Below, in pieces: positions 1 through 6,701 of a stretch of 9,654 bases of DNA. Each line of letters begins with the position of its first letter. Within the stretch, counting starts at the first letter, position 1. The DNA is from Fusobacterium sp. (lineage in GTDB: Bacteria; Fusobacteriota; Fusobacteriia; Fusobacteriales; Fusobacteriaceae), in NCBI GenBank assembly GCA_019410665.1, contig DXSD01000077.1, forward strand, positions 1 through 9,654. Direction: 5' to 3'. The notes below the pieces were generated by a model. It did no database searches. It was not told where the DNA came from and saw only the letters and a list, made by a program, of their open reading frames with translations. The position numbers and the translations under genes are program-made.

Positions 1-118
1 TAATGAGCATTGCGTAAGCACTAGCGATTGGAAGTAAACTTTTTTCCTTTTATAATTATTAAATATTTTTATTTTTTAATTTCAATTTAAGAATTGCAAC
101 AGCTTCTTTTATTTTTTA
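1..118. other. Intergenic sequence downstream of pflB, unassigned
   Basis: No gene, tRNA or clear terminator can be supported here. Directly after the pflB stop the sequence is very AT-rich, with only a weak 5-bp stem (CAATT, loop CTTA, AATTG on the minus strand) and no following T run, so pflB may read through into a gene to the left. Bases 1-37 are noticeably GC-richer (15 of 37) than their surroundings. One plus-strand frame is open from base 2 to a TAA at 35-37 and could be the last codons of a convergent gene. A minus-strand frame beginning near base 47 is also open to the window edge, but it has no standard start codon behind the AAAGGA-like site. Neither reading can be decided from this window. 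Confidence 0.3.
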
Positions 119-2347
119 TTACATCTTTCCACTGATAGTTCTTGAAAGAACGTCTAATTGTTGCTCTCTAGTTAATCTTACAAAGTTAACTGCATATCCA
201 GAAACTCTTATTGTTAATTGAGGGTATTTATCTGGATTTTCCATTGCATCCTCTAGTAACTCTCTATCAAAAACGTTAACATTTAGATGTTGTCCACCTT
301 GTGGAGTGAAGTATCCATCCATTAATGTTACTAAGTTTTCTACTCTATCCTCTTTTGTTTTTCCTAATGCTGCTGGAGAGATAGCGAATGTATAAGAGAT
401 TCCATCTTCTGAGTGGTGGAATGGTAACTTAGCTACTGATGCTAATGAAGCTATAGCTCCTCTTGTATCTCTTCCGTTCATTGGATTAGCTCCTGGTGCA
501 AATGGAGTTCCTGCTCTTCTTCCATCAGGAGTATTTCCTGTTTTCTTACCATAAACAACATTAGATGTTATAGTTAAGATTGATTGAGTAGCTTTTGAAT
601 TTCTGTATGTTCCGTGAGATCTTAAGTAATTCATAAACTTCTCTACTAATTGAACTGCTAACTCATCAGTTGAATCTTCATTATTTCCAAATGGAACATA
701 CTCTCCTTCTCTTTCAAAGTCTACTACTATTCCCTCTTCATTTCTTATTACTTTTACTTTAGCATCTCTTATAGCCACTAATGAGTCTACAACTATTGAA
801 AGCCCTGCTATTCCACTAGCTTGAGTTCTTTCGATATTTAGGTCATGTAATCCCATAGCAAATGCCTCATAAGAGTATTTGTCATGCATGTAGTGTATAA
901 CCTTTAATGCATTTACATAAGTTCCTGCTAACCATTTCATCATTTGGTCAAATTTTTCCATTACATCATTGAAGTCTAAGTAATCTCCTTGAACTGGTGC
1001 AAACTTAGGTGCTACTTGTGCTCCACTCTTCTCATCTCTTCCACCGTTAATAGCATATAGTAATGCTTTAGCAAGGTTTGCTCTAGCTCCGAAGAACTCC
1101 ATTCCTTTACCTATTTTCATAGGAGATACACAACAAGCTATTCCATAGTCATCTCCTAATTCTGGTCTCATTAAGTCGTCATTCTCATATTGGATTGATG
1201 ATGTATCTATTGATACTTTAGAACAGTATTTTTTCCAGTTCTCTGGAGAGTTCACTGACCATAATACTGTTAAGTTTGGTTCTGGAGCTGGTCCTAAGTT
1301 ATATAGAGTATGTAGATATCTGAATGATGTTTTAGTTACTAATGTTCTTCCATCTACACCTTGTCCTCCAATTGACTCAGTTACCCAAGTTGGATCTCCA
1401 GAGAATAACTCATTATATTCAGGAGTTCTTAAGAATCTTATAATTCTTAATTTTATAATGAATTGGTCAATTAACTCTTGAGCTTCCTCTTCAGTTATTA
1501 ATCCTGCTTGTAAGTCTCTTTCGATATATATATCTAAGAAAGTTGATGTTCTTCCTAATGACATTGCTGCACCATCTTGGTCTTTAGTAGCTGCAAGGTA
1601 AGCAAAATATAGGAATTGAACTGCTTCTTTTGCATTTTGAGCTGGTCTAGTTACATCGAAACCATAAGAAGCACACATTTTTATGAAATCTTTTAATGCA
1701 TTGATTTGCTCAGATACTTCCTCTCTTCTTCTGATTATATCTTCATTGAAGTCAGCAGCTTCTAATTGTTTTAATTGAGCTTTTTTATCTTCTATCAATC
1801 TGTTTACTCCATAAAGAGCAACTCTTCTATAGTCTCCTATTATTCTTCCTCTTCCGTATGCATCTGGAAGCCCTGTTATAATTCCACTTTTTCTTGCTGC
1901 TCTAATATCATCAGTATAAGCAGAGAATACTCCCTCGTTGTGAGTTTTTCTATATTTTGTAAAGATCTCCTCAGTCATTGGATCAATTTGATATCCATAA
2001 GCTTCTAGAGAGTTCTTTACCATTCTTAACCCTCCCTTAGGGAAGATTCCTCTTTTTAATGGAGCATCTGTTTGAAGTCCTACGATTACCTCTGAATCCT
2101 TATCAATATATCCTGGCCCATAAGTAGTTATTCCTTGTGGATATTTAGTCTCTGTATCATATATCCCTTTCTCTCTTTCTACTTTGAACATCTCTGTTAA
2201 TTTGTTCCAAACTTTTCTAGTTTTTTCAGTAGAATCAGCTAAGAAAGATTCATCCCCTTCATAAGGTGTATAGTTCTCTTGTATGAAATCTCTTACATTG
2301 ATCTCTTTCTGCCAAAGCTGTCCTTTAAAACCGTTCCAAAACTCCAT
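119..2347 (-). CDS. pflB: Pyruvate formate-lyase (formate C-acetyltransferase)
   Basis: This cytoplasmic glycyl-radical enzyme converts pyruvate and CoA to acetyl-CoA and formate under anaerobic conditions. The 742-residue length is close to the roughly 760 residues of E. coli PflB. The paired catalytic cysteines are C405-C406 in ACCVSPM, and the radical glycine is G717 in RVSGYAV, 26 residues from the C-terminus. Both sit where the family has them, and W321 in DPTWVTES matches the conserved active-site region. The protein is complete, with ATG at 2345-2347 preceded by the strong Shine-Dalgarno AAGGAGGA at 2351-2358. The activating radical-SAM enzyme PflA, needed to install the radical, is not in the window and may lie to the left. 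The gene is monocistronic as far as visible. It is preceded by a ZTP riboswitch/terminator and a second promoter candidate, so it appears to be controlled by one-carbon status as well as by an independent signal. Confidence 0.98.
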   Translation of the reverse strand: MEFWNGFKGQLWQKEINVRDFIQENYTPYEGDESFLADSTEKTRKVWNKLTEMFKVEREKGIYDTETKYPQGITTYGPGYIDKDSEVIVGLQTDAPLKRGIFPKGGLRMVKNSLEAYGYQIDPMTEEIFTKYRKTHNEGVFSAYTDDIRAARKSGIITGLPDAYGRGRIIGDYRRVALYGVNRLIEDKKAQLKQLEAADFNEDIIRRREEVSEQINALKDFIKMCASYGFDVTRPAQNAKEAVQFLYFAYLAATKDQDGAAMSLGRTSTFLDIYIERDLQAGLITEEEAQELIDQFIIKLRIIRFLRTPEYNELFSGDPTWVTESIGGQGVDGRTLVTKTSFRYLHTLYNLGPAPEPNLTVLWSVNSPENWKKYCSKVSIDTSSIQYENDDLMRPELGDDYGIACCVSPMKIGKGMEFFGARANLAKALLYAINGGRDEKSGAQVAPKFAPVQGDYLDFNDVMEKFDQMMKWLAGTYVNALKVIHYMHDKYSYEAFAMGLHDLNIERTQASGIAGLSIVVDSLVAIRDAKVKVIRNEEGIVVDFEREGEYVPFGNNEDSTDELAVQLVEKFMNYLRSHGTYRNSKATQSILTITSNVVYGKKTGNTPDGRRAGTPFAPGANPMNGRDTRGAIASLASVAKLPFHHSEDGISYTFAISPAALGKTKEDRVENLVTLMDGYFTPQGGQHLNVNVFDRELLEDAMENPDKYPQLTIRVSGYAVNFVRLTREQQLDVLSRTISGKM

Positions 2348-2410
2348 GTGTCCTCCTTAATTATTAATTAATATATTAAAATTTTATTACCAACCTATTA
2401 ATTTGTTAAT

Positions 2411-2436
2411 GTATATCTTATATTGTTTAAATATAC
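2411..2436. promoter_or_regulatory. Inverted repeat near the second pflB promoter, possible operator
   Basis: Arms GTATATCTTA (2411-2420) and TTAAATATAC (2427-2436) are inverted repeats matching at 8 of 10 positions around a 6-nt centre. They overlap or directly follow the predicted start site (about 2433) of the promoter at 2440-2468, a usual place for a repressor. The region is so AT-rich that a chance palindrome is quite possible. I could not match it to a known regulator such as Rex or FNR. Confidence 0.22.
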
Positions 2437-2439
2437 TTT

Positions 2440-2468
2440 ATAATATCATTCTTTAGTCAAAAAGTCAA
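2440..2468 (-). promoter_or_regulatory. Second pflB promoter candidate, downstream of the riboswitch
   Basis: On the minus strand a TTGACT -35 box (2463-2468) and a TATTAT -10 box (2440-2445) are separated by exactly 17 nt, close to the sigma-70 consensus. TTGACT is repeated 8 nt further down (2455-2460), but only the upstream copy has the right spacing. Predicted initiation is near 2433, giving a leader of about 86 nt before pflB. This promoter lies after the riboswitch terminator, so its transcripts would escape ZTP control. AT-rich sequence gives chance matches, hence moderate confidence. Confidence 0.5.
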
Positions 2469-2507
2469 TAAATTATTTTGTGATTAAAAATATTTTTTAT
2501 TATAAAT

Positions 2508-2550
2508 AAAAAAATCCGACAATCTAGGCCAGCGTTGCCCAGACGGTCGG
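2508..2550 (-). terminator. Intrinsic terminator forming the ZTP riboswitch expression platform
   Basis: On the minus strand the 5' arm (2550 to 2537) pairs with the 3' arm (2529 to 2516) over 14 positions, with a single C-U mismatch and two G-U wobbles. The loop is 7 nt, and after one A the stem is followed by seven Ts (2514 to 2508). The 5' arm contains the conserved aptamer strand CCGUCUGGGC, so aptamer pseudoknot and terminator cannot coexist. It is the only convincing terminator between plsC and pflB and so probably also ends transcripts of the upstream operon. Confidence 0.9.
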
Positions 2551-2607
2551 CTAAATATCTATGTTATACTCCACGTGGTTATCCACTTATTCCGTCAGTC
2601 ATATAAC
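2537..2607 (-). ncRNA. ZTP (pfl-motif) riboswitch aptamer upstream of pflB
   Basis: Read on the minus strand, P1 forms between GUUAUAU (from 2607) and GUAUAAC (2569-2563), six Watson-Crick pairs plus a closing G-U. It encloses the conserved GACUGACGGA and the P2 hairpin GUGG-AUAA-CCAC (2586-2575), followed by GUGGAG. After an 11-nt linker comes the hallmark second domain GCCGACCGUCUGGGC (2551-2537). GACGG (2596-2592) is complementary to CCGUC (2546-2542), the expected inter-domain pseudoknot; as I recall, other members carry GGCG with CGCC at the same places. The class binds ZMP/ZTP, the purine intermediate that accumulates when 10-formyl-THF is limiting. The pseudoknot consumes the 5' arm of the overlapping terminator, so ligand should switch pflB on. 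The motif was originally named after its association with pfl genes. Confidence 0.95.
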
Positions 2608-2613
2608 GATTAT

Positions 2614-2642
2614 ATTGTATCATCTTTTTCACATTTTATCAA
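2614..2642 (-). promoter_or_regulatory. Primary pflB promoter, in front of the ZTP riboswitch
   Basis: A minus-strand TTGATA (2637-2642) and TACAAT (2614-2619) are spaced by 17 nt. Predicted initiation about 7 nt downstream falls at 2607, exactly the first base of riboswitch stem P1, which strongly supports both calls. The -35 box starts only 4 nt after the plsC stop codon, so there is no room for a separate plsC terminator before it. Confidence 0.8.
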
Positions 2643-2646
2643 CAAT

Positions 2647-3381
2647 TTATTTTATCTTTTTATAATTATCCTCTATAATCTCTCTAATTTTGCTACTTAA
2701 GTCCTTCAACTCATCCTTTGGAAGAGTGTTCACATAAATTGGCTCATCGATAACTAAAGTTACTAATTGTCCCCTTTTCATCCTCCATTCTCCTCTCCTT
2801 TGAATATCAAAGGTTCCTTTTAAAGTTAAAGGTACAATTATTCCATTAGTTTCAGTTGCTAATTTAAAGCTCCCTTTTTTAAATCTCAATATCTCTCCAT
2901 CTAAAGTTCTCTCTCCCTCTGGAAATATAACTATAGGGTATCCAGCTTTCACAACTTTAACAGCTTCCTTTATGTCTTTAATTCCCTCTCTTGGATTTTC
3001 TCTATTTAAAAATACACACTTACTTCTCTTCATCCAAATATTAAAAAAAGGCCAAGATTTCATCTCTTTTTTAGCTACAAATCCCACATCTATATGCAAA
3101 GCACTTACAATAGCTGGTATATCTAAATTACTTTGATGGTTACATACAAAAATTATCCCCTCTTCTCTTTCAAGAGCATTTATACTCTTCCTATTTTTAT
3201 ATATCACTCTCAGTTTCACATTTAAGCTTCTTAAAACAAGCTTAGATAACCATCTCAATTTTTTCCTAGCTAATCTTACTCCTGTTTTTTCATCTTTCAT
3301 TGCTATTATGGGAAGGTATACTATCGTTATGTATATGAACAATAATAATCCTGTCCCTGCTGCAAATATCATTCCCAACAT
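2647..3381 (-). CDS. plsC: 1-acyl-sn-glycerol-3-phosphate acyltransferase (PlsC family)
   Basis: This is a membrane-associated acyltransferase that adds the second acyl chain to lysophosphatidic acid to make phosphatidic acid. An N-terminal hydrophobic stretch (about residues 3-27) would anchor it in the inner membrane. The PlsC motifs occur in order: NHQSNLD with the catalytic H82-x4-D87, FLNRE (124-128), FPEGER (153-158, glycerol-phosphate contact) and IIVPLTLKGT (181-190). The length of 244 residues is normal. ATG at 3381 has AGGAGG five bases upstream, overlapping the recX stop codon. It is the last gene of the operon, 9 nt behind recX. Other lyso-lipid acyltransferases share these motifs, so the exact acceptor is inferred. 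Confidence 0.92.
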   Translation of the reverse strand: MLGMIFAAGTGLLLFIYITIVYLPIIAMKDEKTGVRLARKKLRWLSKLVLRSLNVKLRVIYKNRKSINALEREEGIIFVCNHQSNLDIPAIVSALHIDVGFVAKKEMKSWPFFNIWMKRSKCVFLNRENPREGIKDIKEAVKVVKAGYPIVIFPEGERTLDGEILRFKKGSFKLATETNGIIVPLTLKGTFDIQRRGEWRMKRGQLVTLVIDEPIYVNTLPKDELKDLSSKIREIIEDNYKKIK

Positions 3382-3390
3382 GTTTTCCTC

Positions 3391-3945
3391 CTAGTAATCT
3401 TCCTCTAGTTCCTCTACTGCTTTTTGAATATCTCTGTATCCAAAACCCTTTCTCATAAGTGAAGCTATTTTCTTCTCTCTTTCTCTATTTCCCAATCTTA
3501 TCCACTGCTTTTTTATCTCTTCTATTTCATGATCACTAACTTCTCTCAAGACCTCTCTAATTATACTTGAATCTATTCCCTTTTGAAGAAGCATATACTC
3601 TAATTTTTTTCTACTATAATTATGGGTTCTAACATATCCCTGAGCATAATCATAGTCATTTAAATAACCTAGTTCACTAAATTTATTTATAACTGAAAGA
3701 AGAATATCCTTCTCTCTATATTTAGAGAGAAGTTTTATATAGAGCTCTTTTTTAGAGTAATCTCTCTTACTCAACAGAAAATACCCCATACTTTCTGCTC
3801 TTCTTCTTATAAGTTCCCTATACTCTTCTAAGCTTATCTCCTCTCTATTTTTTAAATCAAACTCCTGTAAAGTCTGTTTATTCAAGTCTATGAAAAAAAA
3901 CTCATCAAAGTATAGTTTATTTCCCTTGAGATTAAATTTCATCAA
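3391..3945 (-). CDS. recX: Regulatory protein RecX
   Basis: RecX binds RecA filaments and limits their extension and activity. The 184-residue protein is highly charged and helical. It shows the repeated three-helix RecX pattern, with related segments around residues 60-78 (RDYSKKELYIKLLSK), 94-125 (LNDYDYAQGYVRTHN, then SRKKLEYMLLQKG) and 155-180 (REKKIASLMRKGFGYRDI). The N-terminal 40 or so residues resemble the extra leader seen in some Firmicute and Fusobacterial RecX proteins. The gene overlaps the end of recA. The start is uncertain: TTG at 3945 sits 9 nt after AGGGAG (3955-3960), while the adjoining ATG at 3942 is 12 nt away. The products differ by one residue. Position directly after recA supports the assignment. 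Confidence 0.93.
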   Translation of the reverse strand: MMKFNLKGNKLYFDEFFFIDLNKQTLQEFDLKNREEISLEEYRELIRRRAESMGYFLLSKRDYSKKELYIKLLSKYREKDILLSVINKFSELGYLNDYDYAQGYVRTHNYSRKKLEYMLLQKGIDSSIIREVLREVSDHEIEEIKKQWIRLGNREREKKIASLMRKGFGYRDIQKAVEELEEDY

Positions 3946-5014
3946 AATTCAATGCTCCCTCTTGAGCTTTTACTTCCTCTTCTTCATTCTCCTCTTTAGC
4001 TGAATGTGGCTTCATAACCTTCATAACTTCCGCTTCAATAGCTGCTAATAATTCTGGTTCACTTTCAAGTCTTGCTTTTACATTCTCTTTTCCCTGTCCA
4101 AGTCTAATATCTCCAAAACTAAACCATGCTCCAGATTTTGCAACTATATCATACTCTAAAGCCATATCTAAAATCTCTCCTACTCTTGAGATTCCCTTTC
4201 CATACATAATTTGGAAAGCAGCTTCTTTAAAAGGTGGAGCTATCTTATTTTTAGTTATTTTTACAACAGTTTCGTTTCCTATAGCTTCATCCCCTTGTTT
4301 AACACTTCCCACTCTCTTTACTTCCATTCTTACAGAAGCATAGAATTTAAGTGCTTTTCCTCCAGTTGTTGTTGTTTGAGGACCAAAACCAAAACCACCA
4401 ATCTTATCTCTTATCTGGTTTATAAATATCATAGTTGTTTTTGATTTATTTAAAGTTGCAGTAAGCTTTCTTAAAGCCTTTGACATAAGTCTAGCTTGTA
4501 GCCCCATCTGTTGATCTGACATCTCTCCATCTATCTCTGCCTTTGGAACAAGAGCTGCTACTGAGTCTACTACTACTAAATCAACAGCACCTGAACGAAC
4601 TAACATATCAGCTATCTCTAAAGCTTGCTCTCCATAATCTGGTTGAGATATTAAAAGTTCATCTACATCTACTCCAAGAGCCTTTGCATACACTGGATCT
4701 AAGGCATGTTCAGCATCTATAAAAGCTACTATTCCACCCATTTTTTGAGCTTCTGCTGCTACATGAAGTGCTATTGTTGTCTTTCCTGAACTCTCTGCTC
4801 CATATATCTCTACTATTCTTCCTCTAGGAACTCCTCCCTGTCCTAAAGCTAAGTCAAGATTTATACTTCCAGTAGATATTGTTTCTACTGTCATACTTTG
4901 GTTAGATCCCAACTTCATTATAGAACCCTCTCCAAAATCCTTCTTTATCTGTTTCATTGCTAATTCTAAGGCTTTTTCTTTTTCATTAATTTCATTTTCT
5001 TTAGCTTTTGCCAT
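3932..5014 (-). CDS. recA: Recombinase RecA
   Basis: RecA is the ATP-dependent strand-exchange protein for homologous recombination, repair and SOS coprotease activity. The 360 residues show the Walker A motif GAESSGKT (72-79), the Walker B strand LVVVD (146-150), the MAW-type switch in NQIRDKIG (199-206), and a usual acidic C-terminal tail (EENEEEE, ending in LNFDEI). The DNA-binding L2 loop is unusual: after KIG it reads GFGFGPQTTTTGG (207-219) instead of the common VMFGNPETTTGG. It is one residue longer and has Gln where E. coli has Glu207. The Shine-Dalgarno GGGAGGAG lies inside the last codons of the preceding glycosyltransferase, whose stop is one base before the recA ATG, implying translational coupling. 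No separate promoter or obvious SOS box is visible upstream. Confidence 0.98.
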   Translation of the reverse strand: MAKAKENEINEKEKALELAMKQIKKDFGEGSIMKLGSNQSMTVETISTGSINLDLALGQGGVPRGRIVEIYGAESSGKTTIALHVAAEAQKMGGIVAFIDAEHALDPVYAKALGVDVDELLISQPDYGEQALEIADMLVRSGAVDLVVVDSVAALVPKAEIDGEMSDQQMGLQARLMSKALRKLTATLNKSKTTMIFINQIRDKIGGFGFGPQTTTTGGKALKFYASVRMEVKRVGSVKQGDEAIGNETVVKITKNKIAPPFKEAAFQIMYGKGISRVGEILDMALEYDIVAKSGAWFSFGDIRLGQGKENVKARLESEPELLAAIEAEVMKVMKPHSAKEENEEEEVKAQEGALNFDEI

Positions 5015-5015
5015 A

Positions 5016-6005
5016 TTACTCCTCCCAATTTATCTTTTTATCTATAATCTCCAAAATATTTTCCGCTTTTATACTTCTCATACACTTGAAATGTTTTTTA
5101 GGACACACTTTATCCCCATGTAAACTACATGGTGAACACTCTACTCCAGCATAGATTAAAGTATCATTTTCTCCAAAATCAAACATTCCTGGACTTGTAG
5201 GTCCAAATATTACAAAGGTTTTACATCCTACTCCTCTAGCTATATGAAAAGGCCCTGAATCATTAGTTACCAAAAATTTAGCTTTTGATAATAAGGCTCC
5301 ACTCTCCTTTAAAGATAGTTTCCCAGCTAATATTATACAGCTATCTCCACTTATTCTATTTATCTCTTCACATCTTTCTAAATCTGCTTTTCCACCTATG
5401 AGAATAGTTTTTACTCCATATCTTTCTTTTATCAACTTAGCTAATCTTCCAAACCCTTCTGCTGTCCACTCCTTTGTATTTTTAGAAGCTCTTGGAGCCA
5501 TAACTGGTAGATTTTCTAAGCCTTTTAATTCTTTATCCTCTTTAAAAGAAAAATCTAAGTTTTCACCTTTATACTCTAAATCAAAATCCTTAAAAGCACC
5601 AAAATAGTTTTTTATTATAGTATCGTCAACCTTGTATTTTATTAATCTAGCCTTTACTAAGAGAGTTTTCCACCAAGCTCTCTTTTTATAGGTATAAGTT
5701 TTAACACCTAATCTTTTAGCTATTATTTTTGATCTAAATTTTCCATGCAAATCAAATATATAATCATAATTATTTTTCTTTAAATTATCAGCAAATTTTA
5801 AAATATTTTTTAATCCATCATTCTCCTTTTTATTAAAGGTAATTAATCTATCTACATATCCTACTCCAGAAATAGCATCTTTAAACTGCTCCAAAACTAA
5901 AAATTCTATCTCACTATTAGGATACTTTTCTTTAAAGGCCTTCAATACAGGAGTGGTAAGAATTATATCTCCTATAGAGCTCATTCTAATTACTAAAATT
6001 TTCAC
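5016..6005 (-). CDS. Glycosyltransferase family 9 protein (LPS heptosyltransferase-like)
   Basis: This is a likely cytoplasmic, membrane-peripheral enzyme adding heptose or a related sugar from a nucleotide donor to the LPS inner core. The 329 residues have the GT-B/GT9 layout. The N-terminal MSSIGDIILTTP (8-19) carries the conserved G-D. FDLHGKFRS (84-92) recalls heptosyltransferase I enzymes, PRASKNTKEW lies at 171-180, and TNDSGPFHIA (247-256) is the family signature. A cysteine cluster C290, C293, C301, C308 (CSPCSLHG then CPKKHFKCM) is nearly identical to that in the GT9 gene at 6698-7711. Translation starts at GTG 6005, six bases after AGGAG. It lies 9 nt after the kinase gene and 1 nt before recA. 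The sugar and acceptor cannot be told from sequence alone. Confidence 0.9.
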   Translation of the reverse strand: MKILVIRMSSIGDIILTTPVLKAFKEKYPNSEIEFLVLEQFKDAISGVGYVDRLITFNKKENDGLKNILKFADNLKKNNYDYIFDLHGKFRSKIIAKRLGVKTYTYKKRAWWKTLLVKARLIKYKVDDTIIKNYFGAFKDFDLEYKGENLDFSFKEDKELKGLENLPVMAPRASKNTKEWTAEGFGRLAKLIKERYGVKTILIGGKADLERCEEINRISGDSCIILAGKLSLKESGALLSKAKFLVTNDSGPFHIARGVGCKTFVIFGPTSPGMFDFGENDTLIYAGVECSPCSLHGDKVCPKKHFKCMRSIKAENILEIIDKKINWEE

Positions 6006-6014
6006 TTTTTTCTC

Positions 6015-6701
6015 CTATTTTTTTCCTCTTATCCTCTTTTTTAAATCTCCTAATCCTAAAAGATATTTTTTTAATAAAATAGCCCCTTTATAGTAAAAAC
6101 TTTCCTTATCATACTTCAACGAAATAGGACTACTATCTTCTAAAGTTATCAATTCAAAAATTTCTCCAAACTTTCCATATATATTCTTTATAAGCTTGGT
6201 ATCTATAAGATATACCTTTTCATTATTTACTAAGAAATTAGCCATATGGGAATCTCCATGAAGATACCCTTTATTATGAATTTTTTTTAACTCTTCTAAT
6301 ACTAGATTAATATCCTCAACTTTAGCTTCACTTCCTTTTATGTAAGAATAGAGCAAATAAGAATCCACAGATATTAACCACTTTCTTTTTTCTAAAGCAA
6401 AATATGGAGTAGCTCCATTAAACCCTGCTTCTATTATCTTTTTTATATTTTGATACTCTCTTTTACTCTCACTACCTCTAAATATACTAAGAAACCTTTG
6501 CCATTTTCTTCTGTTCTTCTCTCTAGGTTCTTTATATACATATTTTTCTCCATCTATCTCTATAAGAGCAACATAACTTCTTTGATCATCTTTTAAGACT
6601 TTAAGTATATTATAACAGGTGTTTTTTATTTTGTCATATAATTTTATACTTTTTTCATCATCAAAGTATAAATACTCATCTTCAAATTTTAAACATCTCA
6701 T
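6015..6701 (-). CDS. LPS core kinase-like protein (WaaY/RfaY type)
   Basis: This is a small protein-kinase-fold enzyme of 228 residues, probably phosphorylating a core heptose or Kdo on the cytoplasmic face. Visible kinase elements are the ATP-binding lysine K57 in YVYKEP, a possible partner glutamate E82 in KREYQN, the catalytic loop HGDSHMANF (D150, N155), and IDTK (D167) in place of the DFG metal-binding motif. The HGDxHxxN and IDT pattern is typical of WaaY/RfaY and of the Kdo kinase/InaA group. Its ATG overlaps the stop of the upstream GT9 gene as ATGA, and the ribosome site is weak, so coupled translation is likely. Location between glycosyltransferase genes supports a role in LPS decoration. 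Another small-molecule sugar kinase role cannot be excluded. Confidence 0.82.
   Translation of the reverse strand: MRCLKFEDEYLYFDDEKSIKLYDKIKNTCYNILKVLKDDQRSYVALIEIDGEKYVYKEPREKNRRKWQRFLSIFRGSESKREYQNIKKIIEAGFNGATPYFALEKRKWLISVDSYLLYSYIKGSEAKVEDINLVLEELKKIHNKGYLHGDSHMANFLVNNEKVYLIDTKLIKNIYGKFGEIFELITLEDSSPISLKYDKESFYYKGAILLKKYLLGLGDLKKRIRGKK

Noticed and set aside
10..47. Minus-strand N-terminus of a membrane protein at the left edge (frame reading SLLPIASAYAMLI)
   Set aside because: The frame is preceded by a stop, and the only ATG has no ribosome site, so it may be a chance open frame cut by the window edge.
65..110. Terminator after pflB (CAATT-CTTA-AATTG stem)
   Set aside because: Five A/T-dominated pairs with no following T run on the minus strand cannot be called a terminator.
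1775..2008. Plus-strand open frame of 77 codons inside pflB
   Set aside because: It is antisense to a complete, strongly conserved pflB. Its serine/phenylalanine-rich translation is what the reverse of this AT-rich coding sequence gives, and no ribosome site supports it.
2400..2460. Possible Rex or FNR site upstream of pflB (TTGTTAAT-like half sites)
   Set aside because: Only half-site matches are present and no proper symmetric partner at the right distance, so naming a regulator is not justified.
4211..4444. Plus-strand open frame of 77 codons inside recA
   Set aside because: It is antisense to conserved RecA residues, with low-complexity composition and no family resemblance.
5020..5120. 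Internal promoter for recA within the preceding GT9 gene
   Set aside because: TATAAA- and TATAGA-like hexamers exist on the minus strand, but none has an acceptable -35 box at 16-18 nt.
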